From an uncultured Oceanobacter sp. (GTDB lineage Bacteria; Pseudomonadota; Gammaproteobacteria; Pseudomonadales; Oceanobacteraceae), in the NCBI GenBank assembly GCA_913061185.1, contig CAJXTI010000001.1:160701-224700 (forward strand): DNA of 64,000 bases, read 5' to 3'. Made by a program: the position numbers and the translations under genes. The notes below the pieces were generated by a model. The model was not told the origin of the DNA. It saw only the letters and a list, made by a program, of their open reading frames with translations, and searched no databases. Below, one piece after another: positions 26,944-35,197 of the stretch (position 1 is the first letter of the stretch; the number at the start of each line of letters is the position of its first letter).

Positions 26944-27585
26944 ATGTTGCACGATACCCTGATCAGTTCTCTCGGTTTTGTTATTTTTCTGATTCTCGTC
27001 ATTGTGGCGTTTATGTGGTTGGGGAAATCCTGGTTTATCCAGTGGCTCAAAGGTACAGCCGGAATGCTGATGTTGTTCGGTGGCTTCTTGCTGGTTTATG
27101 TCATTCTGGATTTATGGAGTTACGATCAGGCGCATCCGGATGTTCCGGCGCTGACGGTCAGTGTTTATCAAACCGGCGAGCAGGTTTACGACATCAGCCT
27201 GGTTGATGAAGAAGGTCTAGAAGAACGGTATGTCCTGCATGGTGACCAGTGGCAGCTGGATGTGCGACTGCTGGCCTGGTATGGCCCGTTTGATGCCTTG
27301 AGTGCGGCGCCGATGTATCGGCTTGATCGCTTGTCTGGGCGGTTCTTGTCACTTGAGCAGGAGCGAACGGCTGAACGAACGGTGTTTGAGTTGTCGACGC
27401 CCGGGGTTATTGATGCGTGGAGCATGATCAAAAAATTCGGGTTCTGGTTACAGGCAGAGATGGGGAGTGCCGTCTTTATGCCCCTGGCGAACGGAGCGGT
27501 GTATGCGGTTTATATTACCGATACTGGTGTTGCTGCCAAACCTTTGAATGATGTTGCAGAAAAAGCGCTAGGTGGCGACTGGTAA
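26944..27585 (+). CDS. Membrane-anchored protein of unknown function
   Basis: This 213-residue protein has two N-terminal transmembrane helices (about residues 8-28 and 36-57) and a C-terminal extracytoplasmic domain with VYQTGEQVYDISLVDEEG and VFMPLANGAVYAVYITDTG. I do not recognise a domain with a known role. Only 5 bp separate it from the FimL-like gene, so the two are cotranscribed and may share a cell-envelope or pilus-related task. A strong terminator follows. Confidence 0.75.
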   Translation: MLHDTLISSLGFVIFLILVIVAFMWLGKSWFIQWLKGTAGMLMLFGGFLLVYVILDLWSYDQAHPDVPALTVSVYQTGEQVYDISLVDEEGLEERYVLHGDQWQLDVRLLAWYGPFDALSAAPMYRLDRLSGRFLSLEQERTAERTVFELSTPGVIDAWSMIKKFGFWLQAEMGSAVFMPLANGAVYAVYITDTGVAAKPLNDVAEKALGGDW

Positions 27586-27608
27586 AGGCGGATAAAGTAA
27601 CTGGTCAG

Positions 27609-27633
27609 AAAACGGGCGCTAGCCCGTTTTTTT
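27609..27633. terminator. Bidirectional terminator
   Basis: The stem AAAACGGGC / GCCCGTTTT (9 bp) with a GCTA loop is followed by T-runs on both strands. It sits between convergent genes ending at 27585 and 27645. Confidence 0.93.
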
Positions 27634-27644
27634 GTTTTGATCGA

Positions 27645-27959
27645 TCAGGCTGGAAACAATTCGCCAATTTTGGTGGCCAGCATCATATCGCCTTCGACGC
27701 GTAATTGACCGGACATAAAGGCTTGCATGCCATCTGTTTCACCGCTGGCGATACCGGCAAAGGTTTCGGTGTTCATAACCAGGGTGACATCAGCATCATC
27801 ATTCTCACCTTCGCCAACGGTGCAGGTTCCGTCTTTGATGGTGATGTAATAATCATCGCCATCTTCAATACTGAACTGGAAAGTGGCATTCAGATCGTCA
27901 GCGGCATCTGAATCGAAGCGGTTGTTCAGTGTGTTGATAATATCTGCGACGGAAGTCAT
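27645..27959 (-). CDS. SCP2 sterol-binding-domain protein
   Basis: This 104-residue single-domain protein of the SCP2 lipid-transfer fold contains ATFQFSIEDGDDYYITIKDGTC and ADVTLVMNTETFAGIASGETDGMQAFMSGQLRVEGDMMLA, the characteristic second half that lines the hydrophobic pocket. Bacterial members probably bind acyl lipids or CoA esters. It is a single gene, with about 220 bp separating it from divergent sohB; that gap has no other gene. Confidence 0.92.
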   Translation of the reverse strand: MTSVADIINTLNNRFDSDAADDLNATFQFSIEDGDDYYITIKDGTCTVGEGENDDADVTLVMNTETFAGIASGETDGMQAFMSGQLRVEGDMMLATKIGELFPA

Positions 27960-28178
27960 TGGCTTGTTCCTTTATTGTTAGTGTCATGCACTGACTTTTG
28001 GGTATCTAAACGAGTTAGCAGTGGTTTGTTTAACCATGGCAACACTCTATGTGGCACTTGAACAAGTGTCAACTTGAATTCAAACGACCGTATGAATTCG
28101 GGCGATTATTCCCGGTTGGCAACTTGTTGCTTAACCGGGTTCAGGTAGACTAGCTGTTTTACATTTAAGGAATCGTGC

Positions 28179-29240
28179 GTGGAATTTCTTGCCGACTACG
28201 GGTTGTTTTTGTTGAAGACTGTGACCATTGCCGGAGCGATTATTTTGTTGCTCGGGGCGGTAGCCAGTATGGGTATGCGTCATAAGTCGCGTACCGAAGG
28301 GGAGTTGGTCGTCAAGCGGCTGAATGATGATATCGAAGAGTACAAGGAAGTGATTGAAGATGCGGTGCTGGAGAAAGATGAACTAAAAGCCTTGCACAAG
28401 CAGCGCGACAAGGAAGACAAGGCGGAGGAAAAAGCCGAGCGCAAGCGGGTCAAGGATGGGCTGGAGTCTAAATCGATCAAGAAAAGAGTGTATGTTATTG
28501 ATTTTAATGGTGATGTTCGAGCCAGTGAAGTCGATCTGTTGCGGCATGAAATTACCGCAATTCTAACCTCCATTCGACCTGATGATGAGGTAGTACTACG
28601 CCTCGAAAGTGCCGGTGGTATGGTGCATACCTATGGTCTGGCTGCGTCCCAGCTGAAACGGATTCGCGACAAGGGTGTCACGCTGACCATTTGCGTGGAT
28701 GAAGTTGCCGCAAGTGGCGGATATATGATGGCGTGTCTGGCCAATCGTATCGTGGCAGCGCCGTTTGCACTGGTCGGCTCCATTGGCGTAATGGCGCAAT
28801 TGCCCAATTTCAATAAATTGCTGAAAAAACATGATGTCGACTTCGAGTTGTTTACCGCCGGAGAATACAAACGTACGGTGACCATGTTCGGCCAGAATAC
28901 AGCCAAGGCTCGGGACAAATTCCAATCTGATCTTGAGGAGACGCACACTCTGTTCAAACAGCATATTCAACGTTATCGTCCAAGGCTGGATATGACCGCC
29001 GTTGCTAATGGCGATGTCTGGTACGGCCAGCAGGCGGTTGAGTTGAAACTCATTGATGAGCTGGGAACCAGCGATGACTATATCGTTGATGCCTGTGCGA
29101 ATTCGGATGTTTTCAGTGTTCGTTATGAATACCGAAAGACACTGCAGGAGCGGATCGGTTTTGCTGTTCAGGGAGGAATTGGCAAGGCGGTGACCACAGT
29201 GCTGAACCGGGTGCAGCAGCAGGCGGTCAGCAAAAGCTGA
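28179..29240 (+). CDS. sohB: Inner-membrane peptidase SohB (S49 family)
   Basis: SohB is a signal-peptide-peptidase-like serine protease of the inner membrane, 353 residues. One N-terminal transmembrane helix (about 10-32) is followed by a highly charged coiled-coil stretch (residues 40-98). The S49 domain has RLESAGGMVHTYGLAASQL, the catalytic Ser in DEVAASGGYMMACLAN and the Lys dyad partner further on in GEYKRTVTMFG. The start is GTG at 28179 with AAGGA upstream. It is probably monocistronic. A 7-bp stem without a T-run lies just after the stop. Confidence 0.95.
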   Translation: MEFLADYGLFLLKTVTIAGAIILLLGAVASMGMRHKSRTEGELVVKRLNDDIEEYKEVIEDAVLEKDELKALHKQRDKEDKAEEKAERKRVKDGLESKSIKKRVYVIDFNGDVRASEVDLLRHEITAILTSIRPDDEVVLRLESAGGMVHTYGLAASQLKRIRDKGVTLTICVDEVAASGGYMMACLANRIVAAPFALVGSIGVMAQLPNFNKLLKKHDVDFELFTAGEYKRTVTMFGQNTAKARDKFQSDLEETHTLFKQHIQRYRPRLDMTAVANGDVWYGQQAVELKLIDELGTSDDYIVDACANSDVFSVRYEYRKTLQERIGFAVQGGIGKAVTTVLNRVQQQAVSKS

Positions 29241-29411
29241 TGATGGTGAGGGACGGGGTGTTAGCCCCGTCTGGCAGGCTGTTGATGTTCTACCTGCGTT
29301 GCCACTGCGGTGTTAAAAACAGGCTCAAATCGGTCATTTGTCAACCATAAGCTCCCTTTTCTCCTGTTTTTGCCTTGCATTGACTGCTTCGAAAACAAAA
29401 ATCAACGCCCC

Positions 29412-30572
29412 CTAGTCCCTTCTCAGTTTGTCGCTGACAGCAATCGGATTGGGGTAGTTAAACACCACGATATAACTCGATACCACGAAGGTGATAATGG
29501 CCGTTGCTTGTATCAGTAGTGAGCCACGTTCGGTGAGCAAGTCACTTTCGACAGCTACAAACCCTATCAATAACGAGAACTCGCTGATTTGTCCGAGACG
29601 AAAGCCCACGTCCCAGGCCAGGCTGGTGCGTTCGCTGAAACGTCGGAGCAGTATTCTGAAGGCGACGGGTTTCAGTGTCAGCACGACGATGGCCAGGGCG
29701 ATGGCGCTGAAGGCGACGGAAGACAACATGCCAAGGTTGAGGCCGGCTCCGAGGGCAAAGAAAAACATCACCAGGAAAAAATCGCGCAACGGCTTGAGGC
29801 TGATGGCAATAAACTGGGCAATGGGGCTTGTGGCGAGTGTGATTCCGGCAATAAAAGCACCGATTTCATAAGTCAGCCCAACCAGTTGTGCGCCCTCCGC
29901 GAGTGCCAGACACCAACCAATCGCCAGAATAAACAAATACTCCTGATAACGATCAAAGCGGGTGATCAAGGGTAGTAAGATGCCTTTGACCGTCAGGTAG
30001 GCGACGCCGATCAGTAGCGGCAAGGCAATAAATGGCTGCCAGACCGGCATGTCGCTCTCACCTTTCATGACGCCCAGAAGAATCAGGGTGAATATGGCTA
30101 GCATATCTTGCAGCAGCAGCAGTCCGACCATTAATTCGCCCATGTGCTTGTGGTGCAGAACGGTGGTTGGTAATAATTTCAGGCCGATAATAGTGCTGGA
30201 GAACATCAGTGCCAAGCCGATGATGATGCTGTCCATCTGGCTGTAGCCAAAAACCCAGGTAACGGCAAATCCGGCGATAAAGAAAAGCAGCGAGCTGACC
30301 AGCCCGACTGTGGAGGCCTGCCGCAAAACTGAAATGAGCGAACTGGGCTGCATGTCGAGGCCAAGCAAAAACAGCAGGAAAATAATGCCAATATGAGACA
30401 TGTCTTCCAGTTGTTCCGGGTGTTCAATCCAACCCATGCCAAAGGGGCCAACCAATGCGCCAAGAGCAATGTAGGCAATTAACACTGGCTGGCGTGTGTA
30501 TAAGGCGAAGGTAGCCAGTACAGAGGCACCTGCAAAAATCAAAAAAGTTGAAAAAACAATATCTTGCTGCAT
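29412..30572 (-). CDS. Cation/proton antiporter, KefB/CPA2 type
   Basis: This membrane exchanger of 386 residues has about 12 helices. CPA2 marks are GALVGPFGMGWIEHPEQL, HIGIIFLLFLLGLDMQPS, ALMFSSTIIGLKLL and GLTYEIGAFIAGITLA. It lacks the C-terminal TrkA/RCK nucleotide-binding domain of KefB/KefC, so it is a membrane-only version. ATG at 30572 is chosen because GAGGAGGC is 6 bp upstream; an upstream in-frame start would put that site inside the gene. The ion is not known. Confidence 0.9.
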   Translation of the reverse strand: MQQDIVFSTFLIFAGASVLATFALYTRQPVLIAYIALGALVGPFGMGWIEHPEQLEDMSHIGIIFLLFLLGLDMQPSSLISVLRQASTVGLVSSLLFFIAGFAVTWVFGYSQMDSIIIGLALMFSSTIIGLKLLPTTVLHHKHMGELMVGLLLLQDMLAIFTLILLGVMKGESDMPVWQPFIALPLLIGVAYLTVKGILLPLITRFDRYQEYLFILAIGWCLALAEGAQLVGLTYEIGAFIAGITLATSPIAQFIAISLKPLRDFFLVMFFFALGAGLNLGMLSSVAFSAIALAIVVLTLKPVAFRILLRRFSERTSLAWDVGFRLGQISEFSLLIGFVAVESDLLTERGSLLIQATAIITFVVSSYIVVFNYPNPIAVSDKLRRD

Positions 30573-30710
30573 TTTTTGCCTCCTCTGCCAGATTACCAAG
30601 GTTACGTCAGCGGATCGGCAGCCGCCAGCCTGTTATGGCTTGATTTGTTGCCTATAGCGAGTTGCTGAGTATTCGCCGATAAGGGCGGCGGTAATGACAG
30701 GAGATGAAAA

Positions 30711-30735
30711 CAGCACAGGCTCCCGAAGGAGCCTG
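30711..30735 (-). terminator. Terminator after the cysI-DUF934 operon
   Basis: An 8-bp perfect stem (CAGGCTCC / GGAGCCTG) with a 4-nt loop lies 31 bp beyond the operon's last stop. On the minus strand a short T-run (TGCTGTTTTC) follows. The short T-run makes it a moderate call. Confidence 0.6.
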
Positions 30736-30765
30736 CAGGCAGGTTGACTCAATCAGCGAATCAAA

Positions 30766-31260
30766 TCAGCGAGTGATACGTGCAAACAACGGCCGTTGTT
30801 CATCCATAGCGCCCTGATAAGGTTGGCTGAATGTCGAAAAAGCCGCCAGAGCGTACTCTTCTTTTTGGTCGTCGCGCAGAGCGTAGGAGCTGAAGCCGAC
30901 TCGCTTCATAAAAAACAGTTGATCAATCAGTACGTCACCGACAGCCCGCAAGTCGCCGGCGTAGTGGTACTGATCGCGCAGCAGGCGGGCAATGGAGTAG
31001 CCCCGACCATCAGCAAACTTGGGGAAGTCGACGGCAATGACGGCAAAGTTACGGCACTGTTCTGCCACCATATCAGCAGTCTGGTCGCTGTTCAGAAACA
31101 AACCCAGTTTGCCGCGTGACGCCAGTGGTTGTAGCTCGGCTTGTTGGTGCGTCCAGCGTTCCAATGAAATCAGGCTGTATTCTTCCGCCATGGCGTTGTC
31201 TTCTATACGAGTCCAGGCATCGTTGGCTACAAACGCACCATCTTTAATCAGCTTTGCCAT
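30766..31260 (-). CDS. DUF934 protein, sulfite-reductase partner
   Basis: This 164-residue protein of the DUF934 family is almost always found beside cysI in Pseudomonas-like bacteria, and an assimilatory sulfate-reduction role is inferred from that linkage. It shows LGLFLNSDQTADMV, VDFPKFADGRGYSIARLLR and RAVGDVLIDQLFFMKRVGFSSYAL, all family hallmarks. The ATG at 31260 has GGAGGCG upstream and overlaps the end of cysI by 17 bp, so translation is probably coupled. Confidence 0.9.
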   Translation of the reverse strand: MAKLIKDGAFVANDAWTRIEDNAMAEEYSLISLERWTHQQAELQPLASRGKLGLFLNSDQTADMVAEQCRNFAVIAVDFPKFADGRGYSIARLLRDQYHYAGDLRAVGDVLIDQLFFMKRVGFSSYALRDDQKEEYALAAFSTFSQPYQGAMDEQRPLFARITR

Positions 31261-32911
31261 ATACCGCCTCCTTGAATGTGTCATGACCAATACGTTTGTA
31301 GGCTTCCAGAAAGCTTTCTCCGGTGTGACGAGTCGCCACATACAAGTCGAGCACTTTGGCGATAACGTCGGTCAGCTGTTCGCGTGAGAACGATGGGCCA
31401 AGAATCTTGCCCAGCGATGTCGGGCCGCGACCACCGGAGTTGCCGCCCAGTGATACCTGGTAAAACTCCTGACCTTTTTTATCTACCCCGAGAACACCAA
31501 TGTTGCCAATGTGGTGATGGCCACAGGCGTTCATACAGCCAGAAATGTTCAGATCGATCTCACCCAGGTCATGCTGGTAGTCCAGGTCTTCAAAGCGCAC
31601 CTGCAAGTCTTCGGCGATCGGAATGGATTTGGCATTGGCCAGGGCGCAGAAATCACCGCCCGGACAGCAAATCATATCCGTCAGCAGGCCCAGGGTGGGC
31701 GTCGCCAGTCCCAGCGTCTTGGCTTTTTGCCACAGGGTGAATAGTTGACGCTGCTCGACATTGGCCAGTACCAGATTTTGTTGGTGGGTAGAGCGCAGCT
31801 CACCGAAACTGAATACGTCAGCCAGGTCGGCAATCTGATCCATCTGTTCGGCCGTCACATCACCGGGAGGGGTGCCTTTCTGCTTCAGGGTCAAGGTTAC
31901 GACGGCGTAGCCTGACTGCTTGTGCTCGCGCACGTTACGGCCCAGCCAGCGAACGAAAGCAGGATTTTCTGCTTTGGCTGTTACCAGTTCGGGCGGGTTG
32001 TTTTCCAGTGCAGCATAGGCAGGGTCTATAAAGTGTTTCTTGACGCGCTCCAGCTCGGCGGCTGTCAGTCGGGTGGCGGAATCCTTGATACGCTGCCACT
32101 CGGCTTCTACCAATTCGGACATGCGCTGAACGCCCAGTGCCTTGGTAAGGATCTTGATGCGTGCCTTGTACTTGTTGTCGCGACGACCAAACTGGTTGTA
32201 AATCCGAATCACGGCTTCCAGATACGTCAGCAAATCTTGCTCTGGCAGAAATTCCCGTACCACTTCGCCAATGATTGGCGTACGGCCCAGGCCGCCACCG
32301 ACCAGCACACGATAGCCCAGCTCGCCCGCGTCGTTACGAATGATATGTACGCCAATGTCGTGAACTTCAGTGGCCGCACGGTCTTCGCCTGGGACGGCGT
32401 TGACGGCAATTTTGAATTTGCGTGGCAGAAAGGCAAATTCCGGGTGAAAGGTCGACCATTGACGGATGATTTCGCAGTATGGGCGCGGGTCGACAATTTC
32501 TTCGGCAACGACCCCAGCGTATTCGTCGGTGGTGGTGTTACGAATACAGTTACCGCTGGTTTGCACTGCGTGCATCTGTACTGCAGCCAAGTCGGCCAGG
32601 ATTTGTGGGCAGTCTTCCAGTTTTGGCCAGTTAAACTGCAGATTCTGGCGGGTGCTGAAGTGGGCATAACCCTTGTCGTAGTCTCGGGCTACCTTGGCCA
32701 AGACACGCATCTGCTGGGCATTAAATGCACCATAAGGGATGGCAACTCGCAGCATGGGTGCATAGCGTTGCACGTAAATGCCATTCTGCAGGCGCAGCGG
32801 CAAGAACTCATCTTCAGCGATTTCCCCGGCCAGATAACGTTCAGTCTGACTTTTGAATTGGGCAACACGCTCGTTCAGGATCTGCTGATCGTACTCGTCG
32901 TATTGGTACAT
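31244..32911 (-). CDS. cysI: Assimilatory sulfite reductase hemoprotein
   Basis: This enzyme reduces sulfite to sulfide at a siroheme-[4Fe-4S] centre, for cysteine synthesis. Of its 555 residues, the first half has YAHFSTRQNLQFNW and SGNCIRNTT, with Arg and Lys residues that bind sulfite. The cluster Cys ligands are in MICCPGGDFCALANAKS and NISGCMNACGHHHIGNIG. Nitrite reductases of the same fold are similar, but the DUF934 partner indicates sulfite. There is no cysJ flavoprotein next to it, so the electron donor is encoded elsewhere or is ferredoxin. Confidence 0.93.
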   Translation of the reverse strand: MYQYDEYDQQILNERVAQFKSQTERYLAGEIAEDEFLPLRLQNGIYVQRYAPMLRVAIPYGAFNAQQMRVLAKVARDYDKGYAHFSTRQNLQFNWPKLEDCPQILADLAAVQMHAVQTSGNCIRNTTTDEYAGVVAEEIVDPRPYCEIIRQWSTFHPEFAFLPRKFKIAVNAVPGEDRAATEVHDIGVHIIRNDAGELGYRVLVGGGLGRTPIIGEVVREFLPEQDLLTYLEAVIRIYNQFGRRDNKYKARIKILTKALGVQRMSELVEAEWQRIKDSATRLTAAELERVKKHFIDPAYAALENNPPELVTAKAENPAFVRWLGRNVREHKQSGYAVVTLTLKQKGTPPGDVTAEQMDQIADLADVFSFGELRSTHQQNLVLANVEQRQLFTLWQKAKTLGLATPTLGLLTDMICCPGGDFCALANAKSIPIAEDLQVRFEDLDYQHDLGEIDLNISGCMNACGHHHIGNIGVLGVDKKGQEFYQVSLGGNSGGRGPTSLGKILGPSFSREQLTDVIAKVLDLYVATRHTGESFLEAYKRIGHDTFKEAVYGKAD

Positions 32912-33061
32912 AGTATCTCGGTTGCTTTTTTACACTGGCGCACGGTCAGTGATGTTTATTAGTTGGGCGAACATTACCAAAGCCGCTTTATTCTTAAAAC
33001 GACTATTTATCTATATCGTAATTACTTTTATGCCTTATATCGTTCGGCTAAACCGAACAAG

Positions 33062-33814
33062 TCAGTCTGAGATGATGTGGGCCGATGTGATGGCTAAATC
33101 CGGGATGTCGCTGAAGATGGCGTTTACGCCCATTGCGATCAAGGCGCCTGCTGCTGCTGTATTGTTGACGGTGTAAGCGCGCACGCTGAAGCCGCTGTTG
33201 TTTAATGCCAAGATTGCAGCTTGATCCACCAGTTCGGCGCAAAAATGTAATCCCTCGCAGTCAAGTTGTTGCAGCCGCAAAACGGCATCGGCAGGGATGG
33301 CTTCGGTCAGCAGTGCGCGTGGGATGGTGGGCAGGGCAGCCCGAACGTGGGTCAGGGCGAGTGGGTTGAAGGAGCTAAGCAGGAGCTGGCTGGCGATATG
33401 GTTGTGACGTGCCTGGGCTGCCTGTAGTGCAATCACCAGGGCATCGACAGTTTCCGCTTCACGGCCAATAACCGGTTTGATTTCCAGATTCAGATTTATC
33501 GACTGTTCGGCGGCCCAGAGCAGCAAGGCTTCGAGCGTAGGAATCTGCTCATTATGAAATTCAGCGGCAAACCAGCTGCCAGCATCCAATCGCTGCAGTT
33601 CGGCCAGTGTGTGATTGAGCAGCCAGCCATGACCATTACTGCAACGGTTCAGTTTTTCATCATGAAAGATCACGGCCTGGCCATCAGCGCTCAAGGCCAC
33701 ATCCACTTCTATCCATGAAGCACCGGCGTCGCGGGCCTTACGAAACGCGGCCAAGGTGTTTTCCGGTGCCAGGCGGCTGGCTCCTCGATGTGCAATCACC
33801 TTGCTGGTAATCAT
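33062..33814 (-). CDS. Glycerophosphodiester phosphodiesterase
   Basis: This 250-residue cytoplasmic GDPD-family enzyme releases sn-glycerol 3-phosphate from deacylated phospholipids, which would feed GlpD. Catalytic marks are VIAHRGASRLAPENTLAAF, WIEVDVALSADGQAVIFHDEKLNR (Glu, Asp, His) and LNLEIKP (Glu). There is no signal peptide, as in UgpQ. It is third in the metH-MATE-GDPD run of minus-strand genes, 21 bp after the MATE gene. Confidence 0.92.
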   Translation of the reverse strand: MITSKVIAHRGASRLAPENTLAAFRKARDAGASWIEVDVALSADGQAVIFHDEKLNRCSNGHGWLLNHTLAELQRLDAGSWFAAEFHNEQIPTLEALLLWAAEQSINLNLEIKPVIGREAETVDALVIALQAAQARHNHIASQLLLSSFNPLALTHVRAALPTIPRALLTEAIPADAVLRLQQLDCEGLHFCAELVDQAAILALNNSGFSVRAYTVNNTAAAGALIAMGVNAIFSDIPDLAITSAHIISD

Positions 33815-33835
33815 GCAGTGGCACTCCGAATAATA

Positions 33836-35194
33836 TTAGACGGATAAATGGGTCCATTGGCGTCGCTGCCAAATCATACTGTAAATCAGTGATAATCCTG
33901 CACGCTGCAAGCCTTGCAGTGCCCATACCCCAATCAGCCCAAAGCCGAAGACTGGCCCGACCAGATACGCCAGTGGCAAAAATACACACCATTGCATGGT
34001 CAGATTGATTTTCATCACCTGACGACTGGCGCCCGCCCCCAGTAATGCCTGGGTCAGCACCATCGCAGTGACTTCAAAGGCGATAAAAATACCGGTGATT
34101 TGCAATGGCACAATCCCCGCTTGAACCAGACCCGTCTCGTTGGTGAAAATTCTCAGTATCCATTCCGGAAATACCCATAACGGCAAACCAAGCAAGGCCA
34201 GCGTAAAACTGGCCACTCTGACGACTTCCCATCCCCAACGATGGGCGTCCTTGTGGTTGCCAGCACCGAGCGCATGACTGACCAGACTGGTCGCAGCAAT
34301 GCCCATACCAACCGCAGGCAGAATCAGCACCAGCTGCAGGCTGATCAGTATGTGGCCAATGGCCTGTTCCTGTGTGCCGATCTGGCCGATGATCCAGAAC
34401 AAGATGCTGATACCAAGGGCAAACAAGGCTTGTTGGGCCGAGTTTGGCCAGGCCAGTCTGATCAGCTGCAGCAGTGTTTGCCGGGTGGGGAATTTGATCT
34501 GACCCAGACGCTGGCGCTGATTGGTAAAGGTCAGCCAGGAATACATGGCGCTGCCAAATACCAGCGCCATGGCAGTGCCAATACCGGAGCCTACAGCACC
34601 CATGCCTTGCCAGTTGCCGACTCCGAAAACCAGTACGTAGCTGAGCGAAATATTGACTGCGTGCATGATCAGCAGGACCTGCAGGTAACGGCGGGTTTCA
34701 CTAATGCCGCTCCAGTAGCCCCGATAAACAAAGTTCATCGCTACTGCAATCAAGGCCGCAGTGCGCCACTGAAAATAAGGTGTGGCGATGGCGGCGACGT
34801 CGCTATTGGTGGTCAGTGCTGGCATCAGTGTAGGAGCGAGGAAGATAAACAGCAACGACAGTGGTGCTGCCAGCAAGACGGCTGACAACAAACCGGCCAT
34901 CAGCGGTTCGTGTAGTTTATCGGTTGCGCCAGCACCAATGCGGCGGGCAATCAGTGCTTGTACCGCTGCAGATAGCCCCATGACGATAGAGACCATCATA
35001 AACGAGGCATAACCACCAACGCCGACGGCAGCCAGCGCCGCATCACCCAGGCGACCGACCATGGCGGCATCAATCAGGTTGATCAGGCTTTGTGACAGCA
35101 TGGCGCCGATAATGGGCAGGCCGATACCAAATATACGACTCAGGCGCTGTGGCTCAATCTGTAACAGTCGCCCGAGCCAGCGATCAGCAGGCAT
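33836..35194 (-). CDS. MATE-family efflux protein (DinF/NorM type)
   Basis: This 452-residue membrane transporter has 12 predicted helices. MATE marks are [36 protein letters not shown] in the first helices and [20 protein letters not shown] in the second half. It exports cationic or lipophilic compounds in exchange for Na+ or H+ in relatives. ATG at 35194 is preferred to the overlapping TTG at 35197. It begins 3 bp after the metH stop, so it is probably translated from the same message. Confidence 0.9.
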   Translation of the reverse strand: MPADRWLGRLLQIEPQRLSRIFGIGLPIIGAMLSQSLINLIDAAMVGRLGDAALAAVGVGGYASFMMVSIVMGLSAAVQALIARRIGAGATDKLHEPLMAGLLSAVLLAAPLSLLFIFLAPTLMPALTTNSDVAAIATPYFQWRTAALIAVAMNFVYRGYWSGISETRRYLQVLLIMHAVNISLSYVLVFGVGNWQGMGAVGSGIGTAMALVFGSAMYSWLTFTNQRQRLGQIKFPTRQTLLQLIRLAWPNSAQQALFALGISILFWIIGQIGTQEQAIGHILISLQLVLILPAVGMGIAATSLVSHALGAGNHKDAHRWGWEVVRVASFTLALLGLPLWVFPEWILRIFTNETGLVQAGIVPLQITGIFIAFEVTAMVLTQALLGAGASRQVMKINLTMQWCVFLPLAYLVGPVFGFGLIGVWALQGLQRAGLSLIYSMIWQRRQWTHLSV

Positions 35195-35197
35195 CAA

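Noticed and set aside
29251..29270. Hairpin GACGGGG/CCCCGTC after sohB as a terminator
   Set aside because: No T-run follows on either strand, so it was not listed as a terminator.
31922..32962. Long open frame of 346 codons on the plus strand opposite cysI
   Set aside because: It lies fully antisense to the strongly conserved cysI gene and has no recognisable domain or ribosome site.
34241..34885. Open frame of 214 codons antisense to the MATE transporter
   Set aside because: The sequence is Gln/His-rich, typical of a frame opposite a hydrophobic membrane-protein gene.
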